23,805 nucleotides of DNA from Caldithrix sp964532875. Lineage in GTDB: Bacteria > Calditrichota > Calditrichia > Calditrichales > Calditrichaceae. A program made the position numbers and the translations under genes. The DNA is taken from assembly GCA_964532875.1 (NCBI GenBank), contig CAZHIZ010000039.1:1-23805 (forward strand), written 5' to 3'. Below, in pieces: positions 15,005-22,507 of the stretch. Under the pieces are notes generated by a model that was not told the DNA's origin, searched no databases, and worked only from the letters and a program-made list of their open reading frames with translations. Position 1 is the first letter of the stretch. Each line of letters opens with the position of its first letter.

Positions 15005-15604
15005 TCAATCGCTAATCAGTAAATACAAAAAGACGGAAACCGAAAGGGTGGAAAGTCCTAACAAGGCATTGGACACGGCATCGTAAACCCGTGTTTTGTG
15101 ATAGTAGGTGTCGATTTTCTTCAGGTCGGATGTCTTTTGATAGTTACGGTAGAAATCGTCGGCCCGACGTTTCAGGTAAAAAGAAGCCCAATTACTGGCA
15201 ACGGTTACGGCGGCCAATCCGGGTTTAAGCAAATGCTTCAGACGAATTTTTTTAGAACGGGTACCCTTCAGGGTAATGGTTGTAAAGGGTTCACTGGGTG
15301 CAAAGGCTTTGTGAATACGGTGCAGAAAGAGAGTGTCCGCAACGGGGACGTTTACCGTGGTGTCCACCGCCCAATTCGCCCAGGAACGATCATTCAAGAA
15401 AATCAGTTTTAGACGGTGCCAGCCAGCGGGCAAAGCTAAAACGGATTGTAACGCTGTCTTAAGGGAATCGCTTTGATGTGACGGTTGTAAAAGGCGTACG
15501 GCGGAATCGGGCAGCGCAACAAATCCAAGGGATTTTTCTTGTGCCCGGAGACCGCTACTTAGAGTTAGGAGACAGAACAAAATTACCAAACGGCTTTTTT
15601 TCAT
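15005..15604 (-). CDS. Small exported PEGA-like protein with C-terminal membrane helix
   Basis: This 199-residue protein has no firm family. It has a signal peptide (1-21, ending LRAQ). A beta-rich middle (about 50-95, LPAGWHRLKLIFLND) has the 'pG-H-L' look of PEGA domains found in surface proteins. A helical segment (125-170) has regularly spaced aromatic and charged residues (FYLKRRADDFYRNYQ, YYHKTRVYDAVSN). A hydrophobic C-terminus (about 175-197) could be a membrane anchor. It overlaps the upstream propeller lipoprotein gene by 4 bp (ATGA) and is last in the three-gene minus-strand operon. I infer an envelope accessory role with the two upstream products. The PEGA resemblance is weak. Confidence 0.7.
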   Translation of the reverse strand: MKKSRLVILFCLLTLSSGLRAQEKSLGFVALPDSAVRLLQPSHQSDSLKTALQSVLALPAGWHRLKLIFLNDRSWANWAVDTTVNVPVADTLFLHRIHKAFAPSEPFTTITLKGTRSKKIRLKHLLKPGLAAVTVASNWASFYLKRRADDFYRNYQKTSDLKKIDTYYHKTRVYDAVSNALLGLSTLSVSVFLYLLISD

Positions 15605-16809
15605 TTCCGCAGCGCTCCTTTGCTTTGCCAGCGGGCCAGATGATGGTATTCCATCATTAGAAATAGCGTATGGGCGTCGGTGGGTAAAAGTCCGGCCACC
15701 CGGTGTTTCAGATGCTCCTCTTGTTCAATGTGGCCCGTATTCTTATCGATCACATAAAAATACTTTTGCATGGTTGCCGCAAGTACGTAACGATTGGTAA
15801 CCAATGGGGTGAGCATGGGCACGCCGGTCAGGGCGACTTGCCACTGCCGTTTAAGCTGCGGGGTAAAGCGTGCCAAGCGTCCTTTGCTATCCATGGCGAA
15901 AACGGACAGGCCATCGCTGGAACAGGCCCGGTAAATGGGGGCGCCGTCCGACACGGATTGAAAAAGCAATCGCCCTGAAGACAACTTCAAGGCCCGCAGG
16001 CAGCCATCCAAACAACTCAAATAGACTTTGCCCTTCAGGATCATGGGAGAAGCGTAGATGTGACTATCCAATTTTTGGCGCCACAAAAGCGAGCCGTCCA
16101 GGGCGTTCAAGGCCAGTACCAGCCCGTCGGGCGTACAGGCGACCAGCGTATCGCCTTTTGCGGCCAGATCCGCGGTAAGCGGCTGCCCGCAATCGTAAGT
16201 CCATAATTGTTTTCCGCTCAGAGCATTGTAAGCTAAAATTTTCCCGTTTAAGGTGGCATGAAAGACGGCTTGATCCTGCACCAGAGGGCTGCTGCGTGAG
16301 AACAATCCTTTTTTCTTCCAAACCACTTTTCGGTGCAATAAATCGTAAGCCTGTAAACCGTATTTCCCTTTTTCGACACTGACAAAAACGAGCGGGCGAT
16401 AAAAGGCCGGCGGGACGGAAATACCGCGCGCCAGACGCATGCGATCGACGTCGTTCAGGCCGGAGCGGTTCAAGGAAACGAGATAACCGTTAAAGGTGGT
16501 CAAAATTAATTTTTGGCGTACGGCGTAAAAAAAGTCCGTAGCCAGGCCGTTGATATTTTTTTCTTTTTGGGGAATAAAAGGCGGAGCCAACTCCAGATCG
16601 GTAAAATACCAACGTTGATTATTAAAGCCGGCCGTAAGATGTTCCGGTAGTTCCTCGAGTGTCTGCACCGAGACCGAAGGCTTTTGGCAACTGGAAACAA
16701 AAGCGGCCAGAGCGAAAGCCAGCAATAGCAGCAAGAGAAATCTACAACCGGCAAAAACGATTTCAGGGGGCTTTTTTACAAAGCGATTTCGATTCGTTTT
16801 CTTGTCCAT
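15601..16809 (-). CDS. PQQ-type beta-propeller lipoprotein (BamB-like fold)
   Basis: This 402-residue predicted lipoprotein has a basic N-region, a hydrophobic stretch (about 23-40) and a VSSC lipobox at C41, longer before the lipobox than usual. The mature part has repeated beta-propeller blades of the PQQ-like type. GKILAYNALSGKQLWTYDCG, VLALNALDGSLLWRQKL, CLRALKLSSGRLLFQSV and YFYVIDKNTGHIEQEEHL each show the 'A/L-x-D/S-G-x-x-W' turn, consistent with a seven- to eight-bladed propeller from about 95 to 395. No quinone-enzyme metal residues are evident, so this is a scaffold fold, as in BamB, not a dehydrogenase. The start has AGGGA upstream. It lies 60 bp after the Omp85-barrel fusion gene and overlaps the next gene by ATGA, suggesting joint action at the outer membrane. 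Confidence 0.85.
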   Translation of the reverse strand: MDKKTNRNRFVKKPPEIVFAGCRFLLLLLLAFALAAFVSSCQKPSVSVQTLEELPEHLTAGFNNQRWYFTDLELAPPFIPQKEKNINGLATDFFYAVRQKLILTTFNGYLVSLNRSGLNDVDRMRLARGISVPPAFYRPLVFVSVEKGKYGLQAYDLLHRKVVWKKKGLFSRSSPLVQDQAVFHATLNGKILAYNALSGKQLWTYDCGQPLTADLAAKGDTLVACTPDGLVLALNALDGSLLWRQKLDSHIYASPMILKGKVYLSCLDGCLRALKLSSGRLLFQSVSDGAPIYRACSSDGLSVFAMDSKGRLARFTPQLKRQWQVALTGVPMLTPLVTNRYVLAATMQKYFYVIDKNTGHIEQEEHLKHRVAGLLPTDAHTLFLMMEYHHLARWQSKGALRK

Positions 16810-16869
16810 TTCGTCCCTAAAATGAAATTTTGTTTACACATTTGCTCGGCCTTGTTTGCCCGTGGCGGA

Positions 16870-19695
16870 TTAAAAATCCCAGCCGAAAAAGAACTGACTG
16901 ACGGTTTTCTTGCCGATGGAATGGAAATCGGTTCGCCGACCGATGTCCAGACGTAAAACCAGAGCATTACCCAGGTTCAGGCGTACGCCAAAGCCGAAAC
17001 TACCGCGGAATCCCGGCCACTTGTTATTCCAGGCGTTTCCGGCATCCAAAAACAAGGCGCCGCGAATGCCGGTAAAACGTAAGGCGGCAACGGGTAAATA
17101 AATGCCCAGTTGATCGATGAGCGGAAAACGCAATTCCTGCGAAATTAACAAAATGCGTTTGCCGTGCAACGACCAGCGCCGGTACAGGCGCAAATCCCAG
17201 CTTCCGCCGAAATAATATTCCATGGCCTCGCGTCCTTCGTTGAATAAACTTAAGAAGCGTACGGCATAAGCGGTGCGCAAACTTAGGCGCACGTATTTGC
17301 GCACATCAATGAGTCCGGTTAAATAGTTGACATTGGAATAGGCCAAGTCGTAGGTGTTGCCAAATGTGATATTGATGCGTTGCCCGTCCATCGGTCCGCT
17401 GGGGCCCCAAATGGAATTATCATTGACAAACGAAATGTATTGGCTCGAAAGGTAAGCGCGCCTACGATTGCTAAAAAACCAGTCACGATCGGAATAGGCC
17501 ATGCTCTGGCTTAAGGAAACGCGCGTAAATTGTGAAAAGGGGTAGCTGAAAGTCACAATGCCGCCGGCCCGCTGTTCGTAAAAATAATTATCACCGGGGT
17601 AAAAATAATAGCCGGCAAAACGATAGAGACTCAGAGCCCAATTGATGCGATGTTCCAGATTGATTTTGGTAACCGCCACATTGAAACTTTTCCAGAATTC
17701 ACTGGCCACGCGGGCGTTATTGTAAAGTAAAACATAATATTGATCGTTACCCAAGACATCGGTAAAAGCAAATTGAGCGCCACCCGTGGTGCCGAAGATC
17801 GGGTCTTGTGAAACCTGAGTCTGGGCAAAATCCAGTTTGTATTTGCGAATGTACGGCTTGCGTTCTTTGACCAGTTGCGGTTTAATATTACTAAATGTCC
17901 ACGGTTTGCTTTCGGTAACAATTAGCGGTTGACGAATGACCGGAGCCTTTTTTAATCGCGTCAGAAAATCCGGTTGAAAGCGAATCTGAAAAGCGGATTT
18001 TTCAAAACTGCCGAAGAGTAAACCGTTCCCGCGCGTCCAACAGGGATCGAAGGCGGAACCCAAAAAGGAAGTCATTTTGTAATAACGAATAGGCCGATTG
18101 TGCAAAGCCGCTGCAATGGGATCGGGAATGACGTAAATATTAAACGTCCCGTCACGATCGGACGTAAAGGCCAGATAGCGACCGTCCGGCGAAAAGCTGG
18201 GACTTTGATCTTTTTGCCGTCCGTAAGTAAGATAGCGAATTTCCCCTGTTTTTCGGTTCATTAAAAAAATGTTGGTTGCACCTTGGCTGCCCAGAGCCGT
18301 GCGATCCGAAGCGAAAGCCAGAAATTGGCCGTCCGGAGAATAAACGGGATCGTCATCGGTGTAAAAATCGTGCGTTAAGCGGATCAACTTATGTTCGCTT
18401 AAACGGTAAATGTACAGATCCTTGTAACCGCCGAAATCCAAACCGCTAAAGGCGATTTCCTTGCCGTCGGGCGACCAGTGCGGCGAGTAAATAGCGACTA
18501 ATTTAGGGAAACGCTGTTTTAAGACGATCTTGCCTGCGGGAATGTCGTACACGTAAAGCACATCGCTTTGTCCGCTACGCGAACTAAAAACAAGACGCCC
18601 GTCTTTGCGCACATCGATTTTGGAATCGAAAACATGAAACGATTCGAATTTGGAAGTGCTTTCTCCTTTGATCAGCAATTGCACGTCTTTTTCTTTGTCC
18701 TTTAATCCCAATGGTTTTAAGGGACGCATGTAAATACTGGAATATCCCGTGCGGTTACCCACAAAAACCACATATTGTTGCCCGTCTTTTTCGTAATAAA
18801 CGGGTTTGAAATTGTAACCCAGACGCACAATGGTTTGCGATATTTGATCGGAAAAATCGTGTGTGGCCAACAGGGGATAATAGCGTTTTTTGAGGTGGTA
18901 CAAATATTCGTGGTCAAAGGTGCGGTAATCCATGCCCAGAGCTTCTTTAAAGCAGTCCTGAAAGGTCGTGTGCTTCCAGACCAGCTCCATCATGCGCAGA
19001 ATTTTGTCTTCGCCGTATTTGCGGGCAATGTAACTCAGCACATTTTGCCCCAATTTGTACATGTAAAACGTGCCGTTAATTTGGTAAGCATTCTCCAGAC
19101 CGACAATGTAGTTATTTAAAACGGCATCCCGTAAAACCATTTCACCCTGGGCGTCCCAGCGACTGGACCAGAATTCCGCCAGACCTTCCACGAACCAGAG
19201 AGGCGGGTAGGCCCCGTCGATTTTATCGTATTTTGATAATACATGATACAATTTGGTGTGCATGAAAACATGCACCAGCTCATGGCGGATGACCCGTTTG
19301 AATTCCTTAAGATCGCCGTTACCGGGCACAACCACGCGCCCTTTCATGTATTCAAAAAATCCGCCGACATTGGGGGGGATGAAACCGGGCGTGACATTGG
19401 TTTGTTCAAAATGTTCGTGAGAGCTGTAAAAAATAAGCGGGATGCGATAGACAACCGAATAGTCGAATTTCTGTTCCAAAACGCGATAGGAGTCTTCGGC
19501 AAATTGTGCTCCTTTTTCGGCCACATCGCGCATTTCGGGATAATAATAAATATCAAAATGCGCGGTTTTCATTACCTGCCAGTTAAAATGGTGGTAATGA
19601 ACCTTATTCCGACCAAAGTAAAATCCCTGCGGTCGGAGGGGTAGTGCAAAGAGAAAAGTGAACACAATGGCCTTAAAAACGATGCGTAGTTTCAT
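16870..19695 (-). CDS. Gluzincin-like metalloprotease / PD40 propeller / Omp85-type barrel fusion
   Basis: A 941-residue exported protein combining three modules. A signal peptide spans 1-23. A peptidase-MA-like domain (about 40-280) has HELVH (138-142) and, 27 residues on, WFVEGLAEFWS with E170/E174 as candidate third zinc ligand. A TolB-type propeller (about 300-570) has four clear PD40 strands: WSPDGKEIAF (407-416), YSPDGQFLAF (452-461), FSPDGRYLAF (501-510) and a weaker one at 364-370. The C-terminal third (about 630-941) is an outer-membrane barrel: YFGGSWDLRLYRRW (828-841), ELRFPL (854-859), LFLDAGNAWN (881-890), and a terminal Phe, resembling Omp85/BamA C-termini. No POTRA domains are seen. 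It is first in a minus-strand operon with a BamB-like propeller lipoprotein. Similar fusions exist in Ignavibacteria/Calditrichota-type genomes as I recall. Whether the protease is active is unknown. Confidence 0.85.
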   Translation of the reverse strand: MKLRIVFKAIVFTFLFALPLRPQGFYFGRNKVHYHHFNWQVMKTAHFDIYYYPEMRDVAEKGAQFAEDSYRVLEQKFDYSVVYRIPLIFYSSHEHFEQTNVTPGFIPPNVGGFFEYMKGRVVVPGNGDLKEFKRVIRHELVHVFMHTKLYHVLSKYDKIDGAYPPLWFVEGLAEFWSSRWDAQGEMVLRDAVLNNYIVGLENAYQINGTFYMYKLGQNVLSYIARKYGEDKILRMMELVWKHTTFQDCFKEALGMDYRTFDHEYLYHLKKRYYPLLATHDFSDQISQTIVRLGYNFKPVYYEKDGQQYVVFVGNRTGYSSIYMRPLKPLGLKDKEKDVQLLIKGESTSKFESFHVFDSKIDVRKDGRLVFSSRSGQSDVLYVYDIPAGKIVLKQRFPKLVAIYSPHWSPDGKEIAFSGLDFGGYKDLYIYRLSEHKLIRLTHDFYTDDDPVYSPDGQFLAFASDRTALGSQGATNIFLMNRKTGEIRYLTYGRQKDQSPSFSPDGRYLAFTSDRDGTFNIYVIPDPIAAALHNRPIRYYKMTSFLGSAFDPCWTRGNGLLFGSFEKSAFQIRFQPDFLTRLKKAPVIRQPLIVTESKPWTFSNIKPQLVKERKPYIRKYKLDFAQTQVSQDPIFGTTGGAQFAFTDVLGNDQYYVLLYNNARVASEFWKSFNVAVTKINLEHRINWALSLYRFAGYYFYPGDNYFYEQRAGGIVTFSYPFSQFTRVSLSQSMAYSDRDWFFSNRRRAYLSSQYISFVNDNSIWGPSGPMDGQRINITFGNTYDLAYSNVNYLTGLIDVRKYVRLSLRTAYAVRFLSLFNEGREAMEYYFGGSWDLRLYRRWSLHGKRILLISQELRFPLIDQLGIYLPVAALRFTGIRGALFLDAGNAWNNKWPGFRGSFGFGVRLNLGNALVLRLDIGRRTDFHSIGKKTVSQFFFGWDF

Positions 19696-20080
19696 TCAGT
19701 CGTTCGTCCCAATGGCATTATTTTGAACAAACTACTCAAAAAAAGCGAAGGTTTCAATAGATGAATACGGTAAGGATAAAGGGTTATTAAAAGAAGAATA
19801 TTTACTCGCAAATAACAGGTAGGGCCGTTCAACGGATATCATGTTAAACGGAAACGTTTTGTAGATCCTTTACGGAACATTAAGAAAGCAGGTTTCCTTT
19901 TAATATGCTTTTAAAATCAAGGCAACGGAAAGACCAAAATCGAATGAGGACAAAAACGGGCGCAATGGCCTTTTTGCCGGCACGCGCCAATAAAAAATTC
20001 GCAAAATAATAGCAAATATGCTTAAATTAAATTCTTATTTATTTAAATGATCGTATTTCCAAAAGGCAATAGGAGGTTGA
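19696..20080. other. Divergent intergenic region (385 bp) with small inverted repeats
   Basis: No coding frame is supported. The region separates the minus-strand envelope operon from rfbB and must hold both promoters. Visible structure includes an 11-base palindrome CCGTT-C-AACGG (19825-19835). A hairpin AAACG-GAAA-CGTTT (19846-19859) has a GNRA-type loop. A larger interrupted hairpin has GGCGC (19959-19963) pairing with GCGCC (19984-19988). An A/T-rich tract (about 19989-20050) before the rfbB ribosome site is the probable rfbB promoter zone. I cannot identify exact boxes. Confidence 0.6.
20071..20076 (+). promoter_or_regulatory. Consensus Shine-Dalgarno AGGAGG before rfbB
   Basis: A perfect AGGAGG sits 4 nt before the ATG at 20081. 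The spacer is shorter than the usual 5-9, but no alternative start is available in frame nearby and the protein begins exactly at the canonical nucleotide-binding strand. Confidence 0.65.
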
Positions 20081-21088
20081 ATGCAAACCATTCTTGTAAC
20101 CGGCGGGGCCGGCTTCATCGGTTCCAATTTCGTGCGTTATATGCTCAACAAGTACAGCGATTACCGCATCATCGTTTTGGACGCCTTGACGTATGCCGGT
20201 AATCGCGAAAATTTGATCGAATTCGAAAAATCGCCGCGTTATCTTTTTTACCACGGCGATATCAGTGATGCGCAGGTGGTGGACAATTTGATGAGCAATG
20301 TGGATGCCGTGGTAAACTTCGCCGCCGAAACCCATGTGGATCGCTCCATTCTTGAAGCCGGGAAATTTATCGATACCGATGTACGCGGTACGTTTGTCCT
20401 TTTGGAAGCGGCCAAAAAATACGGAATCGAACGTTTTTTGCACATTTCCACTGATGAAGTGTACGGTTCCATCGAAAACGGCTCGTTCAAAGAAACCGAT
20501 CCCTTGATGCCCAACAGCCCATATTCCGCCAGTAAAGCCGGTGGCGACTTATTGGTGCGTTCCTATTTTAAAACCTACGGTCTGCCGGTACTCATTACCC
20601 GCAGCTCCAATAATTACGGCCCGTACCAATATCCTGAAAAGCTCATCCCGTTATTTGTAACCAATGCCATTGACAATTTGCCTTTGCCTTTGTATGGTGA
20701 CGGAAAGAACGTACGCGATTGGATTTATGTGGAAGATAATTGTGCCGCCATCGATCTGGTTTTACACAAAGGAGAAATCGGGGAAATTTACAATATCGGC
20801 GGAGGTAATGAACGGGAAAATATTTTTATTACCCATTTCATTCTTGATTATTTACAAAAACCTAAATCTCTCATCAAACCGGTGGCCGATCGCCCCGGGC
20901 ACGATCGCCGTTATTCGGTGGATACCTCAAAAATTAGGGCTCTGGGTTGGGCACCGAAATGGAGTTTGGAAGACGGCTTAAAACAAACCATCGATTGGTA
21001 TGTGGAAAACGAAGCCTGGTGGCGCAAGATCAAAGAAAAACAGGAAGAATACAAACGATTTTACGAAGCGCATTATGCCAATCGCTAA
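20081..21088 (+). CDS. rfbB: dTDP-glucose 4,6-dehydratase
   Basis: This NAD-dependent extended short-chain dehydrogenase converts dTDP-glucose to dTDP-4-keto-6-deoxyglucose, the entry to dTDP-rhamnose and other deoxysugars of surface polysaccharides. At 335 residues it is of normal length. It begins with the NAD-binding loop TGGAGFIG (7-14). The dehydratase signature STDEVYG (123-129) supplies T124, D125 and E126. The SDR catalytic pair is Y148-x3-K152 in YSASKAGGD. TRSSNNYGPYQYPEKLIP and RPGHDRRYSVD complete the dTDP-sugar signature. The rest of the rml pathway (rmlA, C, D) is not in this window. It is followed after 48 bp by a polysaccharide deacetylase fusion, consistent with surface glycan work. 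Confidence 0.95.
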   Translation: MQTILVTGGAGFIGSNFVRYMLNKYSDYRIIVLDALTYAGNRENLIEFEKSPRYLFYHGDISDAQVVDNLMSNVDAVVNFAAETHVDRSILEAGKFIDTDVRGTFVLLEAAKKYGIERFLHISTDEVYGSIENGSFKETDPLMPNSPYSASKAGGDLLVRSYFKTYGLPVLITRSSNNYGPYQYPEKLIPLFVTNAIDNLPLPLYGDGKNVRDWIYVEDNCAAIDLVLHKGEIGEIYNIGGGNERENIFITHFILDYLQKPKSLIKPVADRPGHDRRYSVDTSKIRALGWAPKWSLEDGLKQTIDWYVENEAWWRKIKEKQEEYKRFYEAHYANR

Positions 21089-21136
21089 GGCGCCTGTCGG
21101 GCGTATTAAAAGGCGATCTATATTTCGGAACGTACG

Positions 21137-22435
21137 ATGACGCGCAAAAAAGAACCGTGTAAAAATCATCCCCAGCGTTTGACGACCCGACGCTGTTACT
21201 ATTGCAAAGCGCCCATTTGCAGTGCGTGTCAGCACCACTACGCCCACCATCTCTTTTGCAGTCGCAAATGTTATTTGGCCTGGAAACGGCAACAACTTGT
21301 TCAAAAGATCGGTCATTGGGTTTCTAAAGAATTCTTCTGGTCTTTGTTGCTGATTTTGATCGTGTTTTTCGGGTTATTGTTTTATTTCGAACATCGTCTG
21401 GATCGTTTGGAAGAGAACATGTTCGTCGCGAGTAAGAAGGCGCAACCCGACAGTTTGTGGTTCGATTTAGACACCACCGTAACACGCGCCAACGGTCAGA
21501 TTCGTTTCCTTTTAAAAGGATCTGCTCATACGGCCGTTTCGTTGTGGCAAAATGAGAAGTTGGTGGCCATGAAACCCAATACCGGCAGCTCCGATGTTTT
21601 GGTCCCTATACCCTTGCTGTTCGGTGAAAATCGTTTTGTACTCTGGGAACACCGTGCGGACGGTAGGGAAGTATTAGTGGATTCTTTTCGCATTACTTAT
21701 CATTCGGCGCGATTGCAATTCATGGCCCAACCATTGTATCGGGTGGGATTGCATTCAAAATACGTAGCCCTTACCTTTGACGCCGGTTCTACGGATCGCG
21801 GCAGCTTAAACATATTGCACATTCTGCAGAAAAAGAAGGTGCATTGTACGTTTTTTGTTACGGGACAATTCATCCGTCGCTATCCGCTTATTGTGCGGCA
21901 AATAATTTCGGACGGGCACCAGGTGGGCAATCATACATTAACGCATCCGCATTTAACTACGTACGCGATGAACAAGCGGCAAATGACCCTGCCCACCGTA
22001 AACCGGGAATTTTTGTTTAGGCAGCTTTCGGGCACGGACAGCCTGTTTTACAAAATTACTAAAAAGCATCTGGCCCCGTATTGGCGGGCCCCCTACGGTG
22101 AATTTAATAAACAAATTCTGCGCTGGGCCGCGGAAGCCGGTTTTAAGCATGTGGGCTGGTCGAAACAGTGCGATGCTCTGGATTGGGTGGCAGATTCAAC
22201 CTCAACATTGTACCGCTCGGCGCCTCAAATTTTGGCGCATTTTTTACATTTGGAGGAAACTTCCGGCTTGCAGGGGCGTATCATTTTGATGCACTTGGGA
22301 ACGGATCGCCCGAAAGATTTCCCTTATGAAATTATCGGAACACTCATCGATTCGCTGCGCCATCGCGGTTACCACTTTACCACGGTCGGCCATTTGATTT
22401 CACTAAAGGCTCAGGAGCATTGGGCACGGAAATAA
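21137..22435 (+). CDS. B-box zinc finger / TM / polysaccharide deacetylase (NodB, CE4) fusion
   Basis: This 432-residue membrane protein starts with a B-box-like zinc finger: C8-x2-H11, C20-x2-C23, C28-x2-C31, H33/H34/H37/H38, C41-x3-C45. One helix (about 66-84) then crosses the membrane. An extracytoplasmic beta domain (about 105-190) and a NodB deacetylase domain (about 205-425) follow. CE4 motifs: TFDAG (213-217), HTLTH (266-270, metal His pair), RAPYG (317-321), D346/D349 region and LMHLG (384-388, catalytic His386). The second Asp of the usual TFDDG, a metal ligand, is Ala216 here. That is a known variant in some subfamilies, so activity is plausible but the metal site is altered. An insertion at about 276-312 separates motifs 2 and 3. 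The likely substrate is N-acetylated cell-wall or surface glycan. The zinc finger should face the cytosol. Confidence 0.88.
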   Translation: MTRKKEPCKNHPQRLTTRRCYYCKAPICSACQHHYAHHLFCSRKCYLAWKRQQLVQKIGHWVSKEFFWSLLLILIVFFGLLFYFEHRLDRLEENMFVASKKAQPDSLWFDLDTTVTRANGQIRFLLKGSAHTAVSLWQNEKLVAMKPNTGSSDVLVPIPLLFGENRFVLWEHRADGREVLVDSFRITYHSARLQFMAQPLYRVGLHSKYVALTFDAGSTDRGSLNILHILQKKKVHCTFFVTGQFIRRYPLIVRQIISDGHQVGNHTLTHPHLTTYAMNKRQMTLPTVNREFLFRQLSGTDSLFYKITKKHLAPYWRAPYGEFNKQILRWAAEAGFKHVGWSKQCDALDWVADSTSTLYRSAPQILAHFLHLEETSGLQGRIILMHLGTDRPKDFPYEIIGTLIDSLRHRGYHFTTVGHLISLKAQEHWARK

Positions 22436-22507
22436 TCTTTTTTTTATTAAATGTTACTATGAACACGTAAAAGCGAAATAATGATGACAAAAACATAAAG
22501 GATTGCC

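Noticed and set aside
15098..16178. Plus-strand frames across the minus-strand operon (for example 15098-15412 and 15870-16178)
   Set aside because: Antisense shadows of the propeller lipoprotein and PEGA-like genes, without family motifs.
22436..22446. Run of eight T after the deacetylase stop as an intrinsic terminator
   Set aside because: No GC-rich stem directly precedes the T-run, so only half of the terminator signature is present.
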